Assembly: GCF_015209725.1 (NCBI RefSeq)
Contig: NZ_CP063656.1
Location: 124,001-188,000 of the forward strand
DNA: 64,000 bases
Reading direction: 5' to 3'
Origin: Lysobacter ciconiae
GTDB taxonomy: Bacteria > Pseudomonadota > Gammaproteobacteria > Xanthomonadales > Xanthomonadaceae
The position numbers were made by a program, and so were the translations under genes. Position 1 is the first letter of the stretch; every line of letters starts with the position of its first letter. The notes beneath the pieces were generated by a model, which worked only from the letters and a program-made list of their open reading frames with translations, was not told the DNA's origin and did not search any database. Below are positions 22,430-31,320 of the stretch, in pieces.

Positions 22430-24796
22430 ATGGGTGTGGGCAAAGGCAGTTCTCGGGTTCTGGGCGCCGTGATGGGCGGGGTATTGGCAGCGACGGCTCC
22501 GACGGCGGGGGCGCAGGACGCGATGCCGTCCGTCACGGCGGCGGACTACGCCCGCGCGGAATCGTTCATGGGCTACAGCACCACGCCGCTGCTGGACCAC
22601 GCGGTCAACACGGTGATCTGGCAGGACGACGGCCACTTCTGGTTCCGCGACCACGATGCCGACGGCGACCACTTCCGCCGCGTCGATGCCGCCACCGGGA
22701 CCATCAGCGATGCCTTCGACCGCGAGTTGCTGGCCAAGGCGCTGGCGGACGCGACCGGCAAGCCGGCGGACGCGACCAAGCTGGCCGTCACTGCGTTCAA
22801 GGTCGCCGAGGACGGGCGCTTCGACCTCACTGTCGCCAAGCAGCGCTACCTGTGCGACCTGCAGGACAAGAGCGTCTGCGTCGCCGTCGATGCCGACACC
22901 CGCAAGCCGTCCGCCCAGGGCGCGGACGCCGATGCCAAGCCACCGATGGTGCTGTCGCCCGATGAGAAGCTCGGCGCCTTCATCCGCGACTGGAACCTGT
23001 GGGTGCGCGATATCGACACGGGCGCGGAGACCCGGCTGACCACGGACGGCCGCACCGACTACGGCTACGCCACCGACAACGCCGGCTGGACCCACAGCGA
23101 CCGCGCGATCCTGGTCTGGTCGCCGGACTCCAGCAAAATCGCGACCTTCCAGCAGGACCAGCGCGAGGTCGGCGAGATGGTCCTGGTCGGCACCAACGTC
23201 GGCCTGCCGAAGGTCGAGCGCTGGAAGTACCCGTTGGCCGGGGCAGACAAGGTGACCATGATCGAGCGCGTGATCATCGACGTGCCCGCCCGCAAGGTCG
23301 TGCGGCTGGCCATGCCGCCCGATCAGCACCGCTCGACCCTGTGCGACGACGTCAGTTGCGATGGCGGCTGGGAGGATGTGCGCTGGTCGCCCGATGGCGC
23401 GACGCTGGCGTTCGCGTCCACCTCGCGCGACCACAAGGACACCTGGCTGCGGGTCGCCGACGCCGCCACCGGCAAGGTCCGCGAGGTGTACCACGAGCAC
23501 GCCCCGACCTACTTCGAGAGCGGTAACGGCAAGGTCAACTGGCAGTACCTGCCCGAAAGTGGCGAGTTCATCTGGTTCAGCGAGAAGAGCGACTGGGGCC
23601 ACCTGTACCTGCACGACCTGGCAACCGGCAAGCGCAAGCACGCGATCACCAGCGGCGAGGGCAACGTCACCCAGGTGCTGCGGGTGGACCCCGACAGCCG
23701 CACGATCTGGTTCCGCGGTGTGGGCATGGAGCCCGGGCGCGACCCGTACTACCAGCATTTCTACAAGGTCGGTTTCGATGGCGGCCAGCCGCAGTTGCTG
23801 ACCCCGGAAGATGCCGACCACACCATTACCCTGTCGCCCGACGGCACCTACTTCGTCGATGCGTATTCCACCCCGCAGACGCCGCCGGTCACCCGCCTGC
23901 GCCGCAGCGGGGATGGCAGCGACATCGCGGTGATCGCCCGCGCCGACGACCGCCGCCTGCGTGCCACCGGTTGGGTGCCGCCCACTTCCATCACCGTCAA
24001 GGCCCGTGACGGCAAGACGGCCCTGTACGGAATGCTGTTCACCCCGACCGGCCTGGACGAGTCGCGCAAGTACCCGGTGGTGAACTACATCTACCCCGGC
24101 CCGCAGACCGGCTCGGTGCGCGGCCGCAGCTTCAACGTGGCCCGCGCCGACCACCAGGCGCTGGCCGAGCTGGGTTTCATCGTGGTCGCCATCGACGGCA
24201 TGGGCACGCCGTGGCGCTCCAAGTCCTTCCACGACGCCTTCGATGGCGACATCGGCGACAACACGCTGCCCGACCAGGTCGCCGGCCTGCGCGAACTGGG
24301 CAAGCGCTTCCCGTGGATGGACCTGGAGCGGGTCGGCGTCTGGGGCCATTCCGGCGGCGGCTACGCCACGGTCGATGCGATGTTCACCTACCCGGAGTTC
24401 TACAAGGTCGGCGTCGCCCAGGCCGGCAACCACGACAACCGCAACTACGAGGACGACTGGGCGGAGAAGTGGATGGGGCTGGAGGTCACCGACAAGGACG
24501 GCAGCAGCAACTACGACGCCCAGGCCAACCAGAACCGCGCCGCCAACCTGCGCGGCAAGCTGCTGCTGGCGCACGGGATGATGGACAACAACGTCCACCC
24601 CTCCAACACGCTGCTGGTGGTGGACGCGCTGATCAAGGCCAACAAGGATTTCGACCTGCTGCTGTTCCCGAATGCGCGCCACAGCTTCGGCAAGGACACC
24701 GGCTACATGACGCGGCGGCGCTGGGACTATTTCGTCCGCCACCTGATGGGCGCGCAGCCGCCAGTGGAATACAAGATGCAGGCCGACAAATCCTGA
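22430..24796 (+). CDS. Dipeptidyl peptidase IV-type S9 peptidase
   Basis: This 788-residue secreted peptidase starts at the ATG at 22430, preceded by GGAG. It begins with a signal peptide ending near AGAQD (about residue 29). An N-terminal beta-propeller (about residues 60-520, with FWFRDHDADGDHFRRV and WSPDGATLAFAS) precedes the alpha/beta-hydrolase domain. The catalytic triad is Ser641 (GHSGGGY), Asp719 (HGMMDNNVH) and His751 (ARHSF). It should release X-Pro or similar dipeptides from peptides in the periplasm. Xanthomonadaceae carry many such peptidases. The gene is monocistronic here, next to the cassette array. Confidence 0.88.
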   Translation: MGVGKGSSRVLGAVMGGVLAATAPTAGAQDAMPSVTAADYARAESFMGYSTTPLLDHAVNTVIWQDDGHFWFRDHDADGDHFRRVDAATGTISDAFDRELLAKALADATGKPADATKLAVTAFKVAEDGRFDLTVAKQRYLCDLQDKSVCVAVDADTRKPSAQGADADAKPPMVLSPDEKLGAFIRDWNLWVRDIDTGAETRLTTDGRTDYGYATDNAGWTHSDRAILVWSPDSSKIATFQQDQREVGEMVLVGTNVGLPKVERWKYPLAGADKVTMIERVIIDVPARKVVRLAMPPDQHRSTLCDDVSCDGGWEDVRWSPDGATLAFASTSRDHKDTWLRVADAATGKVREVYHEHAPTYFESGNGKVNWQYLPESGEFIWFSEKSDWGHLYLHDLATGKRKHAITSGEGNVTQVLRVDPDSRTIWFRGVGMEPGRDPYYQHFYKVGFDGGQPQLLTPEDADHTITLSPDGTYFVDAYSTPQTPPVTRLRRSGDGSDIAVIARADDRRLRATGWVPPTSITVKARDGKTALYGMLFTPTGLDESRKYPVVNYIYPGPQTGSVRGRSFNVARADHQALAELGFIVVAIDGMGTPWRSKSFHDAFDGDIGDNTLPDQVAGLRELGKRFPWMDLERVGVWGHSGGGYATVDAMFTYPEFYKVGVAQAGNHDNRNYEDDWAEKWMGLEVTDKDGSSNYDAQANQNRAANLRGKLLLAHGMMDNNVHPSNTLLVVDALIKANKDFDLLLFPNARHSFGKDTGYMTRRRWDYFVRHLMGAQPPVEYKMQADKS

Positions 24797-24896
24797 CCCG
24801 ACCGGCTCCGCCTCCGGTGCCGTGCCCGCCGGCCGCTACACTGCGTCGCCCGCCGGCTGGCCCAGCCGTCGGTCCCGACGCCAGAGTTGACGGTCC

Positions 24897-26366
24897 TTGA
24901 GCGCTATCTCCCCTTTTCGCCGCGAATGGTTCGGCAATATCCGCGGCGATGTGCTCGCGGGACTGGTCGTCGCGCTGGCCCTGATTCCCGAGGCGATTGC
25001 GTTCTCGATCATTGCCGGGGTCGATCCCAAGGTCGGCCTGTACGCGTCGTTCTCGATCGCGGTGGTGATCGCGTTCACCGGCGGCCGGCCGGGGATGATC
25101 TCCGCGGCCACCGGGGCGATGGCGCTGGTGATGGTCACCCTGGTCAAGGATCACGGGCTGCAGTACCTGCTCGCCGCCACGGTGCTGACCGGGGTGCTGC
25201 AGATGCTGGCCGGTGTGTTCAAGCTCGGCGGCCTGATGCGGTTCGTCTCGCGCTCGGTGATCACCGGTTTCGTGAATGCGCTGGCGATCCTGATCTTCAT
25301 GGCCCAGCTGCCCGAGCTGACCAACGTGCCCTCGACGGTGTACGTAATGACGGCCGCCGGTCTGGGCATCATCTATCTGTTCCCGTACCTGACCCGCGCG
25401 GTGCCCTCGCCGCTGGTGGCGATCGTGGTGCTGACCATCGTCGCGGTGGTGCTCAAGCTCGATATCCGCAGCGTTGGCGACATGGGCGAGTTGCCCGACA
25501 GCCTGCCGGTGTTCCTGCTGCCCGACGTGCCGCTGAACCTGGACACGCTGCGGATCATCCTGCCTGTCTCGCTGACCCTGGCCGTGGTCGGCCTGCTGGA
25601 ATCACTGCTGACCGCGCAGATCGTCGATGAGCTGACCGATACGCCCAGCAACAAGAACCGCGAATGCGTCGGCCAGGGCGTGGCCAACGTCGCCACCGGC
25701 TTCATCGGCGGCATGGCCGGCTGCGCGATGATCGGGCAGTCGGTAATCAACGTGAAGTCGGGCGGGCGCGGGCGGCTGTCGACCTTCGTCGCCGGCGCGG
25801 TGCTGCTGGTGATGGTCGTGTTCGCCGGGCCCTGGGTGAAGCAGATCCCGATGGCGGTGCTGGTGGCGGTGATGATCATGGTCTCCATCGGCACCTTCAA
25901 CTGGTCCTCGATCCGGAACCTGCGCCATTACCCGGCCACCTCCAGCATCGTGATGCTGGGCACCGTGATCGTGACCGTGCTGACCAGCGACCTGGCCCGC
26001 GGCGTGCTCACCGGCGTGCTGCTGTCGGCGCTGTTCTTCGCCCGCAAGGTCGGCCAGGTGCTGCGGATCGATTCGCAGCTGGACGCCAGCGGCAACGCGC
26101 GCCGGTATACGGTGACCGGGCAGGTATTCTTTGCCTCCAGCAGCGCCTTCGCCGCCGGCTTTGATTTCCGCGAGGTCCTGCAGCACGTCACCATCGATGT
26201 CTCGGAGGCGCGCTTCTGGGACCTCAGCGCGGTCGGCGCGCTGGACAAGGCGGTGATGCGCTTCCGCCGCGAAGGCGCCACAGTGGAGGTGGTCGGCCTG
26301 GACGAGGCGAGCACCGCGCTGGTCGCGCAGCTGGGCGTGTACGACAAGCCCGGCGCCGCCGGCTGA
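24897..26366 (+). CDS. SulP-family anion transporter with STAS domain
   Basis: This 489-residue protein has about 11-12 membrane helices, the SulP signature region LIPEAIAFSIIAGVDPKVGL near residue 30 and a C-terminal STAS domain (residues 400-480, with FDFREVLQHVTIDVSEARFW and DLSAVGALDKAV). SulP proteins carry sulfate, bicarbonate or dicarboxylates, and the substrate cannot be read from sequence. The start is a TTG at 24897, because no ATG or GTG precedes the first helix. A universal stress protein gene follows 27 bp later, a common pairing for SulP genes. Confidence 0.8.
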   Translation: MSAISPFRREWFGNIRGDVLAGLVVALALIPEAIAFSIIAGVDPKVGLYASFSIAVVIAFTGGRPGMISAATGAMALVMVTLVKDHGLQYLLAATVLTGVLQMLAGVFKLGGLMRFVSRSVITGFVNALAILIFMAQLPELTNVPSTVYVMTAAGLGIIYLFPYLTRAVPSPLVAIVVLTIVAVVLKLDIRSVGDMGELPDSLPVFLLPDVPLNLDTLRIILPVSLTLAVVGLLESLLTAQIVDELTDTPSNKNRECVGQGVANVATGFIGGMAGCAMIGQSVINVKSGGRGRLSTFVAGAVLLVMVVFAGPWVKQIPMAVLVAVMIMVSIGTFNWSSIRNLRHYPATSSIVMLGTVIVTVLTSDLARGVLTGVLLSALFFARKVGQVLRIDSQLDASGNARRYTVTGQVFFASSSAFAAGFDFREVLQHVTIDVSEARFWDLSAVGALDKAVMRFRREGATVEVVGLDEASTALVAQLGVYDKPGAAG

Positions 26367-26393
26367 TCGATGGCCATCAAGGAGAACGTCGTG

Positions 26394-27266
26394 ATGAGCG
26401 CTGACGCCACTTTTCCCGAACGCTGCGTGCTGGCCGCGATCGACGTGTCCGGCTATGCGGCCAGTGTCGCCGCGCATGCGGGCTGGGCGGCGGCGCGCCT
26501 GTCCGCGCCGCTGGAACTGATGCACGCGATCGACCGTGAGGCCGGGCCGGTGCCCATCGACCTGACCGGCAACCTCAATCTGGGCGCCCAGGAAGGCCTG
26601 CTGGAGCAGATGGCCCTGCTCGACGAGCAGCGCGGCAAGCTGGCCCAGCAGCGCGGGCGTGCCCTGCTCGAAGAAGCCGGAAACGTGGCCGCCGCCCATG
26701 GCGCCAAGGCGAGCATCCGCCAGCGCCAGGGCCGTCTGGTGGAAACCCTGCTGGACCTGCAGGACGACGTGCGCCTGTTCGTGCTCGGCAAACGCGGCGA
26801 GCACGCGGACTTCGCGCGCGGGCATCTGGGCAGCAACCTGGAACGGGTGATCCGCGCCGTCGAGCGACCGGTGCTCGTTGCACCGCGCGCCTGGCGGCCG
26901 GTGCAGCGCTTCATGATCGCCTTCGACGGCAGCGCGACCACCCGACGGTGCGTCGAGCTGGTCGCTGCCAGCCCGCTGCTGAAGGGGCTGCACTGCGAGG
27001 TGCTGATGGTGGCCGACGCCGACAAGGTGGACGCCGAACCGATGCAGTGGGCGCAGGCGGAGCTGCAAGCGGCCGGCTTCGCGTCGGTGATGCGCGCCGT
27101 CCCCGGCGCCGCGGAGGACGTCATCGCCGCGCAGGTCGCCGCGCAATCCATCGACCTGCTGGTGATGGGCGCCTACGGCCATTCCCGCATTCGCAACCTC
27201 GTCGTTGGCAGTACCACCAGCCACATCGTGCGCACCTGCCCGATCGCCGTGCTGCTGCTGCGCTGA
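26394..27266 (+). CDS. Tandem universal stress protein (UspA family)
   Basis: This 290-residue protein consists of two Usp domains (about 1-150 and 155-290). The second ends with the ATP-binding pattern GAYGHSRIRNLVVGSTTSH followed by PIAVLLL. The first domain has a less complete motif (LGKRGEHADFARGHLGSN), so only the second may bind nucleotide. The ATG at 26394 follows AAGGAG at a suitable distance. An earlier ATG at 26370 is less likely. The gene directly follows the SulP gene and may modulate it or respond to the same stress. That link is inferred from context. Confidence 0.8.
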   Translation: MSADATFPERCVLAAIDVSGYAASVAAHAGWAAARLSAPLELMHAIDREAGPVPIDLTGNLNLGAQEGLLEQMALLDEQRGKLAQQRGRALLEEAGNVAAAHGAKASIRQRQGRLVETLLDLQDDVRLFVLGKRGEHADFARGHLGSNLERVIRAVERPVLVAPRAWRPVQRFMIAFDGSATTRRCVELVAASPLLKGLHCEVLMVADADKVDAEPMQWAQAELQAAGFASVMRAVPGAAEDVIAAQVAAQSIDLLVMGAYGHSRIRNLVVGSTTSHIVRTCPIAVLLLR

Positions 27267-27339
27267 GCGGCCTGCGGAACCCGTGTCGTATGGTGACCCC
27301 ATCAACGCAAACCCCATCGGCCAGTGAGACGACCCCGCG

Positions 27340-29106
27340 ATGAGTGAAACCCTCCCGCCCGTGACCGATCCCGCGCAGGATTGCCTGACCGCGCCGATCC
27401 ACACCACCGGGGCGATCCAGCCGCACGGCTACCTGGTCAGCTGCGGCCTGGTCGATGAGCGGATCCGTCACGTGTCGGCCAACATCGCCGAGCTGCTCGG
27501 CCTGGAGCCGGCCGAGATGCTGGGCCTGGAAATGACCCACTTCCTCGAGGAGGACATGCTGCTGCAGGTCCGCGATGCGGTGGCCGCGGCAGGTCCGGAG
27601 GACGGCACCGTGCAGCGCGTGGGAACCGGCAACGTGGGCGCATTGATGATGCCCTGCGACATCAGCGCGCACGTAAGCGACGGTTTGCTGCACATCGAGT
27701 TCGAACCGCACTCATCGCGGCAGGAAACGCGCGCCCCCACGCGGGTCGCCCAGCGCATGGTCAGCCGCCTGGGCAGCGATGCGGTGGGTGCGGCGTTCTT
27801 CCAGCACGTGGCGGCGGAGATCCACGGGCTGACCGGCTACGACCGGGTCATGGTGTACCGATTCCGTGCCGACGATACCGGCGAGGTCGTGGCCGAGGTG
27901 GCCGCCGAGGGCATGCAGCCCTACCTGGGCCTGCGCTATCCGGCCAGCGACATCCCGCCGCCGGCGCGCCAGCTGTACCTGCGCAACCGGGTCCGGGTCA
28001 TCCCCGACGCGCGGTATGAGCCGATCAGCATCGTGCCGCCCACCGGTCCGTCCGGTGACCCGGTGGACCTGAGCCAGCACGTCCTGCGCAGCGTCTCCCC
28101 GGTGCACCTGGAGTACCTGCGCAACATGGGCGTCGCCGCGTCGATGTCGATCTCCCTCATCAGCGAGGGCCGCCTGTGGGGCCTGATCGCCTGCCACCAC
28201 CGCGAGGCGAGGCGCCTGAGTGCGAGCGCCCGCTCGGCGGCCGACCTGTTTGGCATGTTCGTCTCGGTACGCATCGCCGCGCGCGAGCAGGAGTTGGCGA
28301 TGGAGCGCTTTGAGGCCACCCAGCACTTGCGCGATGCAGTGGTGATGCGCCTGGCGTCCGCCGGCGATTTCGATGCCGCGCTGCTGGCCGAACTGGACGG
28401 CCTGCGCCAGGTCCTTGACGGGGACGGCGCCGGGCTTGCAATCAACGGGCAGTGGAACGTGGTCGGTCGCGCGCCCGGCGGCGCCGACCCGGCCTCACTG
28501 GTCAGATGGGCGAACGCCGAAGAGCACGGCGGGGTCGCCCTGAGCGATGCGGCGGCGGACTGGAACGTTCCTGAATTGCAGGCGGCGGGCCTGGCGGGGC
28601 TTCTGGCGGTCAATCTGGGATCGCCGCAGGACTGGGTATTCCTGTTCCGAGTTGAGCAGGTCGAGGAGGTCGATTGGGCCGGTGACCCGCACGCGGGCAG
28701 GGTGGCCACCGACGACGGGATCCGCATTGCGCCGCGGCGAAGCTTTGCCACCTGGCGGCAGCTGGTGAAAGGGCGCAGTCGCGAGTGGTCAAGCCCGGAC
28801 CGGCGCGGTGCCGAGCGGTTGCACCGGATGCTGCGCGAGCAACGCCGCCGTTCCAGGCGTGCCGATGCCAGCGTGGACGCGGGGGAGAGTCCGTTCCGCG
28901 GGCTCTATCTGCAGGATCAGAAAGCCCGCCTGAACGGGTTGGCGCAGTTGCTCGATGGCCTCGGTCACCTCGACAGTGAGGTCACCGCCGGCATCGGTCT
29001 GCGCATTGAAGCGTTGGAGGCCGAATTGCGCCGGCTGATGCTCGACCCGCCGCAGGGTCCCGGCACGGCGAACGCGTCCACGGGCGAGGACGGGGCCCAC
29101 CGGTAG
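27340..29106 (+). CDS. Bacteriophytochrome photosensory core without an output domain
   Basis: This 588-residue protein has the PAS-GAF-PHY core of bacteriophytochromes. Cys15 is the predicted biliverdin attachment site, before IHTTGAIQPHG. The GAF domain has PASDIP (201-206) and His256, and CHH is at 285-287. The PHY tongue carries the PRxSF motif as PRRSF. After the PHY domain (about residue 470) there is only a basic region, a possible coiled coil and a disordered tail. No histidine kinase, GGDEF, EAL or PAS9-type output is seen. It should absorb red and far-red light, with an unknown partner. No heme oxygenase gene is adjacent. Confidence 0.85.
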   Translation: MSETLPPVTDPAQDCLTAPIHTTGAIQPHGYLVSCGLVDERIRHVSANIAELLGLEPAEMLGLEMTHFLEEDMLLQVRDAVAAAGPEDGTVQRVGTGNVGALMMPCDISAHVSDGLLHIEFEPHSSRQETRAPTRVAQRMVSRLGSDAVGAAFFQHVAAEIHGLTGYDRVMVYRFRADDTGEVVAEVAAEGMQPYLGLRYPASDIPPPARQLYLRNRVRVIPDARYEPISIVPPTGPSGDPVDLSQHVLRSVSPVHLEYLRNMGVAASMSISLISEGRLWGLIACHHREARRLSASARSAADLFGMFVSVRIAAREQELAMERFEATQHLRDAVVMRLASAGDFDAALLAELDGLRQVLDGDGAGLAINGQWNVVGRAPGGADPASLVRWANAEEHGGVALSDAAADWNVPELQAAGLAGLLAVNLGSPQDWVFLFRVEQVEEVDWAGDPHAGRVATDDGIRIAPRRSFATWRQLVKGRSREWSSPDRRGAERLHRMLREQRRRSRRADASVDAGESPFRGLYLQDQKARLNGLAQLLDGLGHLDSEVTAGIGLRIEALEAELRRLMLDPPQGPGTANASTGEDGAHR

Positions 29107-29115
29107 AATGGGCGC

Positions 29116-31320
29116 ATGGATGTCTCCCACCTGCTTGACGCGCTCAACCCCGCCCAGCGCGACGCGGTCAGCGCGCCGCCCGGCCACTACCTGATCCTCG
29201 CCGGCGCCGGTTCCGGCAAAACCCGCGTGTTGACCCACCGCATTGCCTGGCTCAACGAAGTCTTCGGCGTGCCGACCCACGGCATCCTCGCCGTCACCTT
29301 CACCAACAAGGCCGCCGCCGAGATGCGCCACCGCGTCGACGCGCAGCTGCCCAGTGGCGTGCGCGGCATGTGGATCGGCACCTTCCACGGCATCGCCCAT
29401 CGCCTGCTGCGCCTGCACTGGCAGGAAGCCAGGTTGCCCGAGGCCTTCCAGGTCATCGATTCGGACGACCAGCTGCGGCTGGTCAAGCGCGTGGTGCAGG
29501 CGCTGGAGCTGGACGACACCCGTTTCCCGCCGCGCCAGATCGTCTGGTGGATCAACGCGCAAAAGGACGAGGGCCGGCGGCCACAGCATCTGCAACCAGA
29601 CCCGGGCGATCAGTGGACCGACGTGATGCGGCGCTGCTACGAGGCCTACCAGGAGCGCTGCGACCGCGCCGGCCTGGTGGATTTCGCCGAGCTGCTGCTG
29701 CGCGCCCACGAGCTGCTGCGCGACAACCCGGCTTTGCTCGCGCATTACCGGCACCGCTTCGGCGAGATTCTGGTCGACGAGTTCCAGGACACCAACGCCA
29801 TCCAGTACGGCTTCATCCGCCTGCTGGCCGGTGACACCGGAAAGGTTTTCGCCGTCGGCGACGATGACCAGTCGATCTACGGCTGGCGCGGCGCCAAGGT
29901 CGAGAACATGCAGAAGTTCCTCAACGACTTCGGCGTCGATGGCAAGGCCGGGAGCGCGGGCGCGCAGACCATCCGGCTGGAGCAGAACTACCGCTCCAGC
30001 GCGAACATCCTGGATGCGGCGAACGCGGTGATCGCCCACAACCCCGACCGCCTGGGCAAGAAGCTGTGGACCGACAGCGGCGGCGGCGATCCGATCGACG
30101 TCTACCAGGCCTACAACGAGATCGACGAGGCGCGCTTCGTGGTCGAGCGGCTGGCGCAGTGGGTGCGCGACGGTGGCAGCCACGGCGACGTGGCGATCCT
30201 GTACCGCAGCAACGCCCAGTCGCGCGCGTTTGAAGAGCAGCTGCTGGCGGAAAAGGTGCCCTACCGGGTGTACGGCGGCCAGCGCTTTTTCGAGCGCGCC
30301 GAGATCAAGGACACCCTGGCCTACCTGCGCCTGGTCGCCAACCGCAACGACGATGCCGCCTTCGAGCGCGCGGTCAATACGCCCACCCGCGGCATCGGCG
30401 AGCGCACCCTGGACGAAGTCCGCCGGCGCGCACGCGACCAGGCGATCCCGCTGTGGGACGCGGCGCGCACACTGACCGGCGACACGGTGCTGGCCGCGCG
30501 TGCGCGCAATGCGCTGGCCGGCTTCATCACCCTGATCGAGGCGACCGAGGCAGACATCGCGGAGATGCCGCTGCAGGAGAAGATCGACCACGTCCTGCTG
30601 CGCTCCGGTTTGCGCGAGCACTACGCGCGCGAATCCAAGGGCACGCTGGACTCGCGCACCGACAACCTGGATGAGCTGGTGTCGGTCGCCTCGCGCTTCG
30701 TCCACGCCGACGAGGAGGACGCGCAGGCGATGCCCGAGCTGGTGGCCTTCCTCGCGTATGCGTCGCTGGAATCGGGCGAGGGCCAGGCCCAGGCGGGCGA
30801 GGACGGCGTGCAGCTGATGACCCTGCACAGCGCCAAGGGGCTGGAGTTCCCGCTGGTATTCCTGGCCGGGCTGGAGGAAGGCCTGTTCCCGAACCAACGC
30901 TCCATCGAGGAGGCCGGCCGGCTGGAGGAAGAGCGCCGGCTGGCTTACGTCGGCATCACCCGCGCGCGCGAGAAGCTCGTGCTCAGCCACGCCGAGGCGC
31001 GGCGCATCCACGGCCAGGAGATGTACGGCATCCCGTCGCGCTTCCTGCGCGAGATCCCACCGGCGCTGCTGCATGAGGTGCGGCCCAAGCTGCAGGTCTC
31101 GCGCCCGATGTACAACAGCGCCCCGCGGCGCGACCTCGAGCACGCCGCCATCGAAGCTCCGCCGCTGCCGCTGGGCGCCAACGTCAGCCATCCCAAGTTC
31201 GGCACCGGCGTGGTGACCGACTTCGAGGGCGCCGGCGCCCACGCGCGGGTGCAGGTCAATTTCGCCGACGTGGGCAGCAAGTGGCTGGTTCTCTCCTACG
31301 CCAATCTGAGCCCGGCATGA
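29116..31320 (+). CDS. uvrD: UvrD DNA helicase II
   Basis: This 734-residue SF1A helicase has Walker A GAGSGKT (residues 30-36), Walker B in ILVDEFQD, motif III VGDDDQSIYGWRGA, motif IV region LEQNYRSS, motif V TLHSAKGLEFPLVFL and motif VI YVGITRAREKL. The length and the C-terminal Tudor-like segment (HPKFGTGVVTDFEG) match UvrD rather than Rep. It unwinds DNA in nucleotide excision and mismatch repair. It starts 9 bp after the phytochrome stop. Its own stop overlaps the start of the hybrid kinase gene (ATGA), an unusual neighbour for a repair gene. Confidence 0.92.
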   Translation: MDVSHLLDALNPAQRDAVSAPPGHYLILAGAGSGKTRVLTHRIAWLNEVFGVPTHGILAVTFTNKAAAEMRHRVDAQLPSGVRGMWIGTFHGIAHRLLRLHWQEARLPEAFQVIDSDDQLRLVKRVVQALELDDTRFPPRQIVWWINAQKDEGRRPQHLQPDPGDQWTDVMRRCYEAYQERCDRAGLVDFAELLLRAHELLRDNPALLAHYRHRFGEILVDEFQDTNAIQYGFIRLLAGDTGKVFAVGDDDQSIYGWRGAKVENMQKFLNDFGVDGKAGSAGAQTIRLEQNYRSSANILDAANAVIAHNPDRLGKKLWTDSGGGDPIDVYQAYNEIDEARFVVERLAQWVRDGGSHGDVAILYRSNAQSRAFEEQLLAEKVPYRVYGGQRFFERAEIKDTLAYLRLVANRNDDAAFERAVNTPTRGIGERTLDEVRRRARDQAIPLWDAARTLTGDTVLAARARNALAGFITLIEATEADIAEMPLQEKIDHVLLRSGLREHYARESKGTLDSRTDNLDELVSVASRFVHADEEDAQAMPELVAFLAYASLESGEGQAQAGEDGVQLMTLHSAKGLEFPLVFLAGLEEGLFPNQRSIEEAGRLEEERRLAYVGITRAREKLVLSHAEARRIHGQEMYGIPSRFLREIPPALLHEVRPKLQVSRPMYNSAPRRDLEHAAIEAPPLPLGANVSHPKFGTGVVTDFEGAGAHARVQVNFADVGSKWLVLSYANLSPA

